In this document: one piece after another, positions 7,844-14,653 of the stretch
Position numbering within the stretch: position 1 is the stretch's first letter
Layout of the letters: each line of letters opens with the position of its first letter
Source: Phytohabitans sp036906915
GTDB taxonomy: Bacteria > Actinomycetota > Actinomycetes > Mycobacteriales > Micromonosporaceae
Direction: 5' to 3'
Assembly (NCBI RefSeq): GCF_036906915.1
Contig: NZ_JBAKHX010000106.1
Coordinates: 1 to 21,971 of the forward strand
Length of the DNA: 21,971 nucleotides
The notes under the pieces: model-generated
Database searches by the model: none
The model's input: only the letters and a program-made list of their open reading frames with translations
What the model was told of the DNA's origin: nothing
Translations under genes and position numbers: made by a program

Positions 7844-8943
7844 GGGCGGTGATCGTCGCGGCGGCGGTCGCGTTCCTGGTGTCGCTGTTCGGCACGCCCA
7901 TCGGCATCAAGGTCTTCACCGCGCTCAAGGCGGGCCAGCCCATCCGGTCCGTCGGCCCGGCCACCCACCAGGGCAAGAAGGGCACGCCCACGATGGGCGG
8001 CGTCGTGTTCATCCTGGCCACGGTCATCGCGTACGTCGCCGGCCACGTCGCCCTCACCACGCTCCCCGAGCAGCAGATCGCCCAGGTCGGCCCGACGATC
8101 ACCGCGCTGGTGCTGCTGGGGCTGTTCGTCTTCTGCGGCGCGGTCGGTTTCCTCGACGACTACCTGAAGGTGCGGCGGCGCAACAGCGGCGGCCTCAGCG
8201 GGCGGTACAAGCTCGTCGGGCAGGGGCTGGTCGGTGTCGTGTTCGGGGTGGTGGCGCTCTACTTCCCGAGCACCAACGGCGAGACGGTCGGCAGCACCAC
8301 GATCTCGTTCATCCGCGACATCTCATGGCTGAACGTCGGCAAGGTCGTCTCGGTCATGATCTTCATCTTCGTGGTGATGGCGGCCAGCAACGGCGTCAAC
8401 CTCACCGACGGCCTCGACGGCCTCGCCACCGGGGCGTCCACGATGGTGCTCGCCGCCTACGGGCTGATCGCCTTCTGGCAGTACCGCCACTGGTGCGGCG
8501 ACCTCGACTACAGCCGCGGCGGCGCGTACTGCTACGCCGTCCGCGACCCGTTGGAGATCGCGCTGATCGCGGGCGCGGCGGCCGGGGCGTGCGTGGGCTT
8601 CCTCTGGTGGAACACCTCACCCGCTCGCATCTTCATGGGTGATACGGGAGCGTTGGGGCTTGGCGGGCTGATCGGTGGGCTGGCGATGGCGTCCCGCACG
8701 ATGCTGCTGCTGCTGATAGTCGGCGGGCTCTTCGTCATCATCACGATGTCGGTGGTCATCCAGATCATCTCGTTCAAGACGACGGGTAAACGGGTGTTCC
8801 GGATGTCGCCGCTACAGCATCACTTCGAGCTGGCGGGCTGGAGCGAGGTCAACATCGTCGTCCGCTTCTGGATCATCGCCGGGATCGGCGTGGCGATCGG
8901 CCTGGGCCTGTTCTACAGCGAATTCCTAACGGCCGTCGGCTAG
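7840..8943 (+). CDS. mraY: Phospho-MurNAc-pentapeptide translocase MraY
   Basis: This polytopic membrane enzyme of 367 residues transfers phospho-MurNAc-pentapeptide from UDP to undecaprenyl phosphate, making lipid I. About ten hydrophobic segments are visible. Catalytic and substrate motifs are FLDDYLK (Asp106, Asp107), NGVNLTDGLDGLATG (184-198), FMGDTGALGLGG (265-276, Asp268) and the MSPLQHHFE loop (His327, His328). The GTG start at 7840 overlaps the murF stop by 4 bp and gives the standard N-terminus. The open frame extends upstream inside murF, but that is a shadow. In most actinobacteria murD would follow. Here a repeat-rich gap does. Confidence 0.95.
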   Translation: MRAVIVAAAVAFLVSLFGTPIGIKVFTALKAGQPIRSVGPATHQGKKGTPTMGGVVFILATVIAYVAGHVALTTLPEQQIAQVGPTITALVLLGLFVFCGAVGFLDDYLKVRRRNSGGLSGRYKLVGQGLVGVVFGVVALYFPSTNGETVGSTTISFIRDISWLNVGKVVSVMIFIFVVMAASNGVNLTDGLDGLATGASTMVLAAYGLIAFWQYRHWCGDLDYSRGGAYCYAVRDPLEIALIAGAAAGACVGFLWWNTSPARIFMGDTGALGLGGLIGGLAMASRTMLLLLIVGGLFVIITMSVVIQIISFKTTGKRVFRMSPLQHHFELAGWSEVNIVVRFWIIAGIGVAIGLGLFYSEFLTAVG

Positions 8944-8995
8944 CCGCGCCGCGCTCGCGCCGCCTGCGCCGCCCCTCTCCTCCGTCTCCCCCGTC

Positions 8996-9071
8996 GATCA
9001 AGGGCAAATGCACGTGGTTTGGAGATCAAACCACGTGCATTTGCCCTTGATCCGTGCGATTGCCCTTGATC
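8996..9071. repeat. Long-palindrome element, copy 2
   Basis: Perfect 25-bp arms (8996-9020 and 9028-9052) enclose a 7-nt loop with GAGATC. Compared with copy 1, the C-G pair at arm position 14 is T-A, changed on both sides, and the loop-proximal bases are TTT/AAA instead of unpaired A-rich sequence. A further TTGCCCTTGATC half-arm ends at 9071, exactly 19 bp beyond the main arm. Located about 50 bp after the mraY stop. Confidence 0.9.
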
Positions 9072-9164
9072 GCGGGGCGCGCCGACTTCACCGCTCGCGC
9101 CGGGCTCGCGCCGGGCTTGGAGCGCGGCGGGAGTGTGGCGGGGCGGGCTGGGCGTGGGGCGGAC

Positions 9165-9272
9165 CGGGCGTGGTGGTGGGGGCGGCGGCGAGCGCCGATC
9201 AAGGGCATTGGTGTCGATCAAGGGCGAATGCACGTGGAAGAGAGATCGAACCACGTGCGTTTGCCCTTGATC
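9165..9272. repeat. 108-bp direct repeat, left copy
   Basis: The block begins with CGGGCGTGGTGGTGGGGGCG and runs through the right arm of hairpin copy 3. It has the same length as, and is nearly identical to, 9687-9794. The offset is 522 bp. It indicates a local segmental duplication that copied a hairpin element together with its left flank. Confidence 0.8.
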
Positions 9273-9291
9273 TGCGCGGTTCCCCTTGATC
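9197..9291. repeat. Long-palindrome element, copy 3 (fullest form)
   Basis: Inner arms of 22 nt (9216-9237 and 9251-9272) surround a 13-nt loop with GAGATC. Two positions are G.T or T.G on the + strand, which would be G.U wobbles in RNA of this sense. Outer 19-nt modules (9197-9215 and 9273-9291) also pair partly with each other and repeat the GATCAAGGG half-site at a spacing of 19 bp. The whole element therefore forms two nested arms of 41 nt in 95 nt. This is the only copy with both outer modules visible. Confidence 0.85.
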
Positions 9292-9319
9292 TGTGCCGCG
9301 CGGCACGGCGCAGGCACCG

Positions 9320-9499
9320 CACAGCGCGGGCACCGCGCACAGCGCGGGCACCGCGCACAGCGCGGGCACGGCGCACAGCGCGGGCACGGCGCACAGCGCG
9401 GGCACGGCGCACAGCGCGGGCACGGCGCACAGCGCGGGCACGGCGCACAGCGCGGGCACGGCGCACAGCGCGGGCACGGCGCACAGCGCGGGCACGGCC
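9320..9499. repeat. 18-bp tandem repeat, ten copies
   Basis: Ten uninterrupted units of CACAGCGCGGGCAC(C/G)GCG run head to tail. Units 1-2 have the C variant and units 3-10 the G variant. The last unit differs in its final base. There are no spacers, so it is not a CRISPR array. The length is a multiple of three and all frames stay open, but no ribosome site or functional protein is apparent. It is best seen as a minisatellite likely to vary between strains. Confidence 0.92.
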
Positions 9500-9551
9500 C
9501 GCTGAGACGACGCGGCGCGCAACCGCGCCCTCTCCGCGACGCCGGCCCGCC

Positions 9552-9629
9552 GATCAAGGCCATCTTCGTCGATCAAGGGCAAACGCACGTGGAAAAGAGA
9601 TCCAACCACGTGCGTTTGCCCTCGATCGA
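9552..9629. repeat. Long-palindrome element, copy 4
   Basis: Main arms are 24 nt (9569-9592 and 9606-9629) with one mismatch, A opposite C in the GATCAAGGG part. The 13-nt loop differs from copy 1 by a single base. An outer left half-site GATCAAGGC begins at 9552, 19 bp before the main GATC. The right flank (GACGGAAGGGGGCGC) matches that of copy 1, placing both in one subfamily. Confidence 0.88.
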
Positions 9630-9686
9630 CGGAAGGGGGCGCGGGCGCGGCCGGTGTGGTGGGCGGGGCCGGCGTGGTGGGCGGAT

Positions 9687-9794
9687 CGGGCGTGGTGGTG
9701 GGGGCGGCGGCGAGCGCCGATCAAGGGCGTTCGCGTTGATCAAGGGCGAATGCACGTGGAAGAGAGATCGAACCGCGTGCGTTTGCCCTTGATC
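9687..9794. repeat. 108-bp direct repeat, right copy
   Basis: This is the second copy of the block at 9165-9272, with equal length and only scattered substitutions, mostly in the 19-nt outer module. It ends with the right arm of hairpin copy 5, about 110 bp before the ftsW start. Confidence 0.8.
9719..9794. repeat. Long-palindrome element, copy 5
   Basis: Inner arms of 22 nt (9738-9759 and 9773-9794) flank a 13-nt loop identical to that of copy 3. The arms contain three non-Watson-Crick positions, all G.T or T.G on the + strand. An outer left half-site lies 19 bp upstream (from 9719). No right outer module is visible. Confidence 0.88.
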
Positions 9795-9893
9795 GGCGGG
9801 AGGGGGCGCGCGGGCGGGGAGGGTGGGAGGGTTAGGCGGGTGGGGAAAGGCGACACGCCCGGGGACGTGCGTGGGTCTGGGCGTGTCAGCGCC

Positions 9894-9905
9894 CATGATG
9901 GGGCC
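9894..9905 (+). promoter_or_regulatory. Candidate ftsW promoter -10 (leaderless)
   Basis: CATGAT (9894-9899) lies 6 bases before GTG 9906, close to the spacing expected if the transcript starts at the codon. No ribosome site precedes that GTG at a useful distance. A GACAC motif, the core of WhiA sites, occurs at 9852-9856. ftsW sits behind almost 1 kb of hairpins and repeats, so a local promoter would be needed if read-through from mraY is poor. Confidence 0.35.
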
Positions 9906-11300
9906 GTGGGGGAGGACGAGAAGATTGGTGGGCCGCTGGCCGCCCTGCGAGGGCTGCTGCAGCGGCCCCTGGCCTCCTACTACCTGCTGATCTCCAGTTC
10001 CGCGCTGTTGCTGGTGATCGGGCTCACGATGGTCTTCTCGGCGACCAGCGTGAAGGCGTACGTCAGCAACGGCAACGCCTTCGCGATGATCACCAAGCAG
10101 GTGCTCTTCGCCCTGATCGGGCTCGTGGCGTTCTGGGTGTGCCAGCGCCTCCCAGCCCGTACCTTCCGGGCGCTCGGCAAGCCGACCCTGGGCGCCGCGC
10201 TGCTGCTGCTCGTGATCCTCGACCTGCTCATGGTGTACGCCCGGCTGGCGCGGCTGGAAGGGAACCCGCAGTTCGGCCCGCTCAAGGCCGACCTGCTCTG
10301 GCTGTACCTCGGGCCGATCCAGGTGCAGCCGTCGGAGCTGGCCAAGTTCGGCCTCGTGCTGTGGGGCGCCGATCTGCTGGCCCGTAAGGGTGAGGCGTTG
10401 GGCTGGTGGCGTGAGCTTGCCACCCCGCTGTTCCCGGTGGTGGCGCTGCTGTTCGTGCTGGTCGGGTACAACGATCTCGGCACCATGCTCTGCCTGCTCT
10501 CCCTGGTGGTGGGGATGTTGTGGGCGGCCGGGGTGCGGTTGCGGGTCTTCGGCACGCTGTCGGCGTTGGGGCTGGCGGGCATCGGCCTGCTGGTGGCCGC
10601 GGCCTCGATCGGTGGCGGCTCGGGCGAGGAGGGCGCGGAAAACTACCGGCTGGCCCGGCTCACGTCGTTCTTCAACCCGCCGGAAAACTGCGAGCAGTTC
10701 ACCTGTTACCAGGCGCTCCAGGCGCGGTACGCGATCGATCACGGCGGCTGGTTCGGCGTGGGCCTTGGCAAGAGCAGCCTCAAGTGGGGATACCTGCCGG
10801 CCGAGCACAACGACTTCATCTTCGCCGTGGTCGCGGAGGAGCTGGGCGTGGTGGGCTGCGTCGTCGTGCTGGCGCTGTTCGCCGTGCTCGCGTACACGGG
10901 GCTGCGGATCGCGCGGCGCGTGGACGACCCGTTCCGGCGGCTGGCCGCGGCCGCCGTCACCACCTGGCTGATCAGTCAGGCGGTCATCAACATCGGCGGT
11001 GTGGTGGGGCTGCTGCCCATCACCGGCCTGCCGTTGCCGTTCATCTCGGACGGCGGGAGCGCGCTCGTGGTGACGCTCGCCGCCGTCGGCATGCTCGCCT
11101 CGTTCGCCCGCGCGGAGCCCGACGCGGCCCGTGCCCTGAACGCCCGACCACCCGCCCGGTGGGTACGGCTACTCTGGGCCCCGTTGCCGCCGCTGCCGCC
11201 GAGCCCTGGGCCGCGGAAGGCCACGAAAGCGGCCAAAGCGGCGGCCGCGACGTCGGCCAAGGCCGGCACACAGGGCGTGGCGAGCGAGAGGAGACGGTGA
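9906..11300 (+). CDS. ftsW: Septal SEDS glycosyltransferase FtsW
   Basis: FtsW is a multipass membrane protein of 464 residues that polymerises lipid II at the septum together with FtsI. Hydrophobic segments begin at about residue 25. SEDS motifs include LGPIQVQPSELAKFGLVL (135-152), YNDLGTM (188-194), ENYRLARLTSFFNP and GGWFGVGLGKSSLKWGYLP. EHNDFIFAVVAEELG (300-314) carries the likely catalytic Asp303, and LPITGLPLPFISDGGSAL (369-386) follows. The tail (about 435-455) is Lys/Ala-rich. I start at GTG 9906, where homology should begin. GTG 9867 is an in-frame alternative. The open frame continues upstream to 9054 only through repeats. The stop overlaps murG by one base (TGATG). Confidence 0.94.
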   Translation: MGEDEKIGGPLAALRGLLQRPLASYYLLISSSALLLVIGLTMVFSATSVKAYVSNGNAFAMITKQVLFALIGLVAFWVCQRLPARTFRALGKPTLGAALLLLVILDLLMVYARLARLEGNPQFGPLKADLLWLYLGPIQVQPSELAKFGLVLWGADLLARKGEALGWWRELATPLFPVVALLFVLVGYNDLGTMLCLLSLVVGMLWAAGVRLRVFGTLSALGLAGIGLLVAAASIGGGSGEEGAENYRLARLTSFFNPPENCEQFTCYQALQARYAIDHGGWFGVGLGKSSLKWGYLPAEHNDFIFAVVAEELGVVGCVVVLALFAVLAYTGLRIARRVDDPFRRLAAAAVTTWLISQAVINIGGVVGLLPITGLPLPFISDGGSALVVTLAAVGMLASFARAEPDAARALNARPPARWVRLLWAPLPPLPPSPGPRKATKAAKAAAATSAKAGTQGVASERRR

Positions 11301-12409
11301 TGGGTGTGCTGCGGTCGGTCCTGCTGGCGGGAGGAGGGACCGGAGGACACATCTATCCCTTGCTCGCCTTCGCGGACTGCCTGCGCCGTCACGACCCGGA
11401 CGTACGCATCACCTGCGTCGGCACGCCGAAAGGGCTGGAGAACGAGCTGATCCCGCCGGCTGGGTACGACCTGCGGCAGATCCCGGCCTACCAGCTTCCA
11501 CGTTCCGTCAACATGAACCTGCTCCGCACCCCCGACCGCATGTGGCGGTCGGCGCGCGCGGCGGGCAAGGTCATCGACGAGGTCAAGGCCGACGTCGTGG
11601 TCGGCTTCGGCGGATACGTCTCGGTGCCCGCGTACCTGGCGGCATGGCGCCGCGAGATGCCGATCGTCATCCACGAGGTGAACGTGCCACCGGGTGTCGC
11701 CAACCGGATGGGCATGAAGTTCACGAAGTTCGTCGCGGCGGGCTTCCCGCACCAGCCGGCCCAGGCGGAGGTGCTGCGCAACGCGCGGGTGGTGGGCGTG
11801 CCGCTGCGCACCTCGATCTCACACCTCGACCGGGTCGGTCTGCGCGAGCAGGCGCGCAAGCATTTCGGGCTGCGTCCCGACCTGCCGGTGGTGTTCGTGT
11901 CGGGTGGTTCGCAGGGCGCCCGCTCGATCAACTTGGCCGTCTCCGGCGCCGCCAAGGAGCTGGCCGCCGCCGGGGTGCAGGTGCTGCACGTGATCGGCGC
12001 GCGCAACGAGCCGGTGCCGGTGCCGGGCGACCTGCCCATCCCGTACGTCACGCTGCCGTACCTGTCGGAGATGGAACTGGGGTACGCGGCGGCCGACCTG
12101 ATGCTGTGCCGCGGCGGCGCGATGACCTGCGCGGAGGTGGCCGCCATCGGCCTGCCCGCGGTGTACGTCCCGTACCCGCACAGCAACCAGGAACAGAAGC
12201 GCAACGCACTCCCGGTCGTTGAAGCTGGCGGTGGCCTGCTCGTCGACGACTCGGAACTGAGTCCGGACTGGATCGAGAGGATGGTGATCCCGCTGGCACG
12301 CGACCCGCAGCGGCTGGCGGCGATGGGCGCCGCCGCGGCAGCCTATGGCCGCCGCGACGGCGACGAGGCGCTCCTGGACTACGTGTACGAGGCGGTGGCC
12401 GCACAGTGA
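11300..12409 (+). CDS. murG: Lipid II synthase MurG (GlcNAc transferase)
   Basis: This 369-residue GT28-family enzyme transfers GlcNAc from UDP-GlcNAc to lipid I at the inner face of the membrane. Family motifs are the glycine-rich LLAGGGTGGHIYPLLAF (8-24), FGGYVSVPAYLAAW, IVIHEVNVPPGVANR (where many homologs have HEQN), and SGGSQGARSIN. In the C-terminal UDP-GlcNAc site, CRGGAMTCAEVAAIGLPAVYVPYP is followed by NQEQKRNA. ATG 11300 has AGGAGA 5 bases ahead and overlaps the ftsW stop by one base. The end overlaps the murC GTG by 4 bp (GTGA). Confidence 0.96.
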   Translation: MGVLRSVLLAGGGTGGHIYPLLAFADCLRRHDPDVRITCVGTPKGLENELIPPAGYDLRQIPAYQLPRSVNMNLLRTPDRMWRSARAAGKVIDEVKADVVVGFGGYVSVPAYLAAWRREMPIVIHEVNVPPGVANRMGMKFTKFVAAGFPHQPAQAEVLRNARVVGVPLRTSISHLDRVGLREQARKHFGLRPDLPVVFVSGGSQGARSINLAVSGAAKELAAAGVQVLHVIGARNEPVPVPGDLPIPYVTLPYLSEMELGYAAADLMLCRGGAMTCAEVAAIGLPAVYVPYPHSNQEQKRNALPVVEAGGGLLVDDSELSPDWIERMVIPLARDPQRLAAMGAAAAAYGRRDGDEALLDYVYEAVAAQ

Positions 12410-13803
12410 GCGATGTGACCGCCGCCGAAGACCTTGGCACGGTGCACCTGATCGGCATCGGTGGAGTGGGGATGAGCGGCCTCGCCCGGCTGCTGCTGAC
12501 CCGCGGCATCCCGGTTTCGGGCAGCGAGCTGCGCGAGTGGCCGGCCCTGGTGGGGCTGCGTGCGCTCGGCGGCACCGTCCACATGAGCCACTCAGCGTCC
12601 AATCTGGACGGCGTCGACACGGTGGTGTACTCCACCGCGATCCCGCAGGACCACCTGGAGCTGGCCGAGGCCCGCCGGCGCGGGCTGCGCGTGCTGCACC
12701 GATCGGAGGCGCTCGCCGCGGCGATGGCCGGCCGGCGGGCGGTCGCGGTGGCCGGCACGCACGGCAAGACCACTACGACGTCGATGGCCACGCTGATCCT
12801 GCAGCGGGCGGGGCAGGATCCGTCCTTTGTGATCGGTGGCGAGATCTCCGAGGCCGGCTCGAACGGGCATCACGGCACCGGCGAGTACTTCGTCGTCGAG
12901 GCGGACGAGAGCGACCGCTCGTTCCTGCTGTACAAGCCGTTCGTCGCGATCATCACGAACATTGACGCCGACCACCTCAACACGTACGGCGACCTGGCCG
13001 GCCTGTCGGCGGCGTTCGCGGAGTTCGCGCGCCTGGTCGAGCCGGGCGGGTTCGTGGTGACGTGCGCCGACAACCCCGGCACCCGGGCGATGGCCGAGGT
13101 GCTGCGGGCCGAGGGGCGCGCGGTGCACACGTACGGAGAGGCCGAGGACGCCGACCTTCGGCTCACCGAGATCCGGTCGTCGGTGCACGGCGTGCGGTAT
13201 CACGCCACATTGGACGGTAAGTCGCTCGGCGAGATCACGCTGCCGATTCCCGGGCGGCACCTCGGGCTCAACAGTGCCGCGGCGGTGCTCACGGCGCTGC
13301 GCCTCGACCTTCCGCTGGAGGCCGCCACGGCGGCGCTCGAGTCGTTCCCCGGGGTACGCCGGCGGTTCGAGCGCAAGGGCATCGCCGGTGCCGTGGCCGT
13401 CTATGACGAGTACGCCTATCACCCGACCTCGATGACGGCCGCGCTGGAGACGCTGCGCGAGGTGGCCGCCGGTGGCCGCCTTATCGTGGTTTTCCAGCCG
13501 TACCGGGTGTATCGCACCCGCGACCTCGAGGCCGACTTGGCGCGGGCCCTGGCGATCGCCGACGAGGTGGTGATGCTGGAGGTCTTCGGGCCGGGCGAGG
13601 TGCGGCATCCCGGCGAGGGCGGCGCCGCGCTGACCGCGGCGGTCGACCTGCCGGCGGAAAGTAAGGTCTTCGTGCCGTCGTGGGAGGACGTGCCCGCGGA
13701 GGTCGTGCGCCGGGCGCGCCCCGGCGACGTGGTCGTCACGATGGGCGCTCCGCCGATCTCGCTCATGGGCGACGAGCTGCTCGCGGCGCTGGCCCAGCGG
13801 TGA
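12406..13803 (+). CDS. murC: UDP-MurNAc:L-alanine ligase MurC
   Basis: This 465-residue cytoplasmic ligase adds L-alanine to UDP-MurNAc, the first stem-peptide step. It has the N-terminal VHLIGIGGVGMSGLARLL (13-30) and the P-loop AGTHGKTTTT (116-125). VEADESDRSF, TNIDADHLNTYG and PGRHLGLNSAAAV follow. The C-terminal domain departs from the usual pattern: YDEYAYHPTSM replaces the common D-D-Y-x-H-H-P-T-E, FQPYRVYRT replaces FQPHRYSRT, and MGAPPISL replaces the usual MGAGD-type end. I take these as lineage features rather than damage, since the frame is intact. GTG 12406 overlaps the murG stop. Confidence 0.95.
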   Translation: MSDVTAAEDLGTVHLIGIGGVGMSGLARLLLTRGIPVSGSELREWPALVGLRALGGTVHMSHSASNLDGVDTVVYSTAIPQDHLELAEARRRGLRVLHRSEALAAAMAGRRAVAVAGTHGKTTTTSMATLILQRAGQDPSFVIGGEISEAGSNGHHGTGEYFVVEADESDRSFLLYKPFVAIITNIDADHLNTYGDLAGLSAAFAEFARLVEPGGFVVTCADNPGTRAMAEVLRAEGRAVHTYGEAEDADLRLTEIRSSVHGVRYHATLDGKSLGEITLPIPGRHLGLNSAAAVLTALRLDLPLEAATAALESFPGVRRRFERKGIAGAVAVYDEYAYHPTSMTAALETLREVAAGGRLIVVFQPYRVYRTRDLEADLARALAIADEVVMLEVFGPGEVRHPGEGGAALTAAVDLPAESKVFVPSWEDVPAEVVRRARPGDVVVTMGAPPISLMGDELLAALAQR

Positions 13804-13831
13804 CCCGAGCCAGCGCCGCCAGGGGTGCGCG

Positions 13832-14617
13832 GTGACCGCGCCGGGCGGGCGCGGGCTCGGGCGGGCCCGGCGCTGGCGGTTGGTTCGCGCGCACAGCGAC
13901 GCGGTGCCGCCGTCGGTGCGGCGTTTCATGGCGCGGGCCAGGCAGCGGCGCATCCGCGCCGCGCTGCCGTGGGCCACGGTGGGTGGCGTGCTGGTGCTCG
14001 CGGGTCTGGCGGCCTGGATCGTGTACGGCACGGCGGTGTTCGGCGTCCGTGACGTCCGGGTGACGGGTACCGAGATCCTGTCGGAGGACCAGGTGCGGGT
14101 GACCGCCGCGGTGCCGCAGGGCGAGGCGCTCGCGAGCGTCGACCTCGGCGCGATACGGGGCAGGGTGGCCGCGCTCGCGCCGGTCGGTGAGGTCGTGGTG
14201 TCGCGGGACTGGCCGGGCACGGTGGTCGTCGCGGTGGTCGAGCGGACGCCGGTGGCCGTGGTGTCGCAGGGCAAGCAGTTCGTGCTGGTCGACGCGGACG
14301 GGGTGGCGTTCCACACGGTACGGTCGCGCCCGTCGCGGCTGCCGCTGGTCAAGGTGCCGGCGCCGGGGCCCGACGACCCGGCGACCCGGTCGGCGCTGCG
14401 GGTGCTGGCCGCGCTGAGCACCGAGCTGCGCGCCGAGCTGGCGGCAGTGGTGGTGGAGGGTCCGGCCCGGATCCGGCTGGAGCTGCGCAAGGGTCGCACG
14501 GTGGTCTGGGGCGACGCGACCGAGAGCGAAACCAAGTCGCGGGTGGCGACCGCGCTGCTGGCCCGCAAGGGCGACACGATCGACGTGAGCGCGCCGGACG
14601 TGGTGACGGTCCGGTGA
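13832..14617 (+). CDS. ftsQ: Cell division protein FtsQ
   Basis: This 261-residue bitopic protein has a basic cytoplasmic N-terminus (1-43) and one transmembrane helix (about 45-66). The POTRA domain begins at FGVRDVRVTGTEILSEDQV (70-88), and the FtsQ domain contains VSRDWPGTVVVAVVERTPVAV and a VLVDADGVAF segment. FtsQ links FtsL and its partners to the FtsW/FtsI synthase. GTG 13832 lies 28 bp after the murC stop with AGGGG (13821-13825) upstream. The gene is placed as usual between murC and ftsZ, but a sigma-like gene intervenes before ftsZ. Confidence 0.93.
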   Translation: MTAPGGRGLGRARRWRLVRAHSDAVPPSVRRFMARARQRRIRAALPWATVGGVLVLAGLAAWIVYGTAVFGVRDVRVTGTEILSEDQVRVTAAVPQGEALASVDLGAIRGRVAALAPVGEVVVSRDWPGTVVVAVVERTPVAVVSQGKQFVLVDADGVAFHTVRSRPSRLPLVKVPAPGPDDPATRSALRVLAALSTELRAELAAVVVEGPARIRLELRKGRTVVWGDATESETKSRVATALLARKGDTIDVSAPDVVTVR

Positions 14618-14629
14618 CGATGCATTGAA

Positions 14630-14646
14630 AGTGTTCACTGTAAACT
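14630..14646 (+). promoter_or_regulatory. Promoter -10 under an operator-like palindrome
   Basis: The 17-bp AGTGTTCACTGTAAACT is an imperfect palindrome (6 of 8 base pairs symmetric about position 14638). Its right end is a -10-like TAAACT (14641-14646). GTG 14654 follows after 7 bases, which suggests a leaderless transcript. The sequence is clearly more AT-rich than its surroundings. A TTGAAA at 14625-14630 is too close to be the matching -35. The dyad is of a size bound by TetR- or GntR-type repressors. The regulator is unknown. Confidence 0.45.
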
Positions 14647-14653
14647 GACCGAC

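Larger units (their letters stand above)
8944..9905. other. Repeat-rich non-coding island in the murD slot
   Basis: There are 962 bp between mraY and ftsW and no gene that I can support. Long open frames exist only because the stretch is GC-rich and repetitive, and their translations are Arg/Ala/Gly/His repeats or read through the hairpins. Contents in order: palindromic copy 2, copy 3 within a 108-bp duplicated block, ten 18-bp tandem repeats, copy 4, and copy 5 within the second 108-bp block. A possible ftsW promoter comes last. MurD normally lies here and would need about 1.35 kb. No MurD motif such as GTNGKT is found. Confidence 0.85.

Noticed and set aside
8996..9052. Rho-independent terminator after mraY
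   Set aside because: The stem is strong but no U-tract follows, and the same element also occurs in places with no gene end nearby (copy 1, copies 4-5). Some termination activity cannot be excluded.
9197..9291. Integron attC-like recombination site
   Set aside because: Long folded arms are similar in kind, but no integrase core-site pairs or gene cassettes are visible.
9320..9499. CRISPR-like array
   Set aside because: The 18-bp units are contiguous with no unique spacers, and no cas genes are present.
9054..9905. Long open frame continuing upstream of ftsW, giving a 748-residue protein
   Set aside because: The added part translates hairpins and an Arg/Ala repeat with no domain. FtsW homology begins after GTG 9906.
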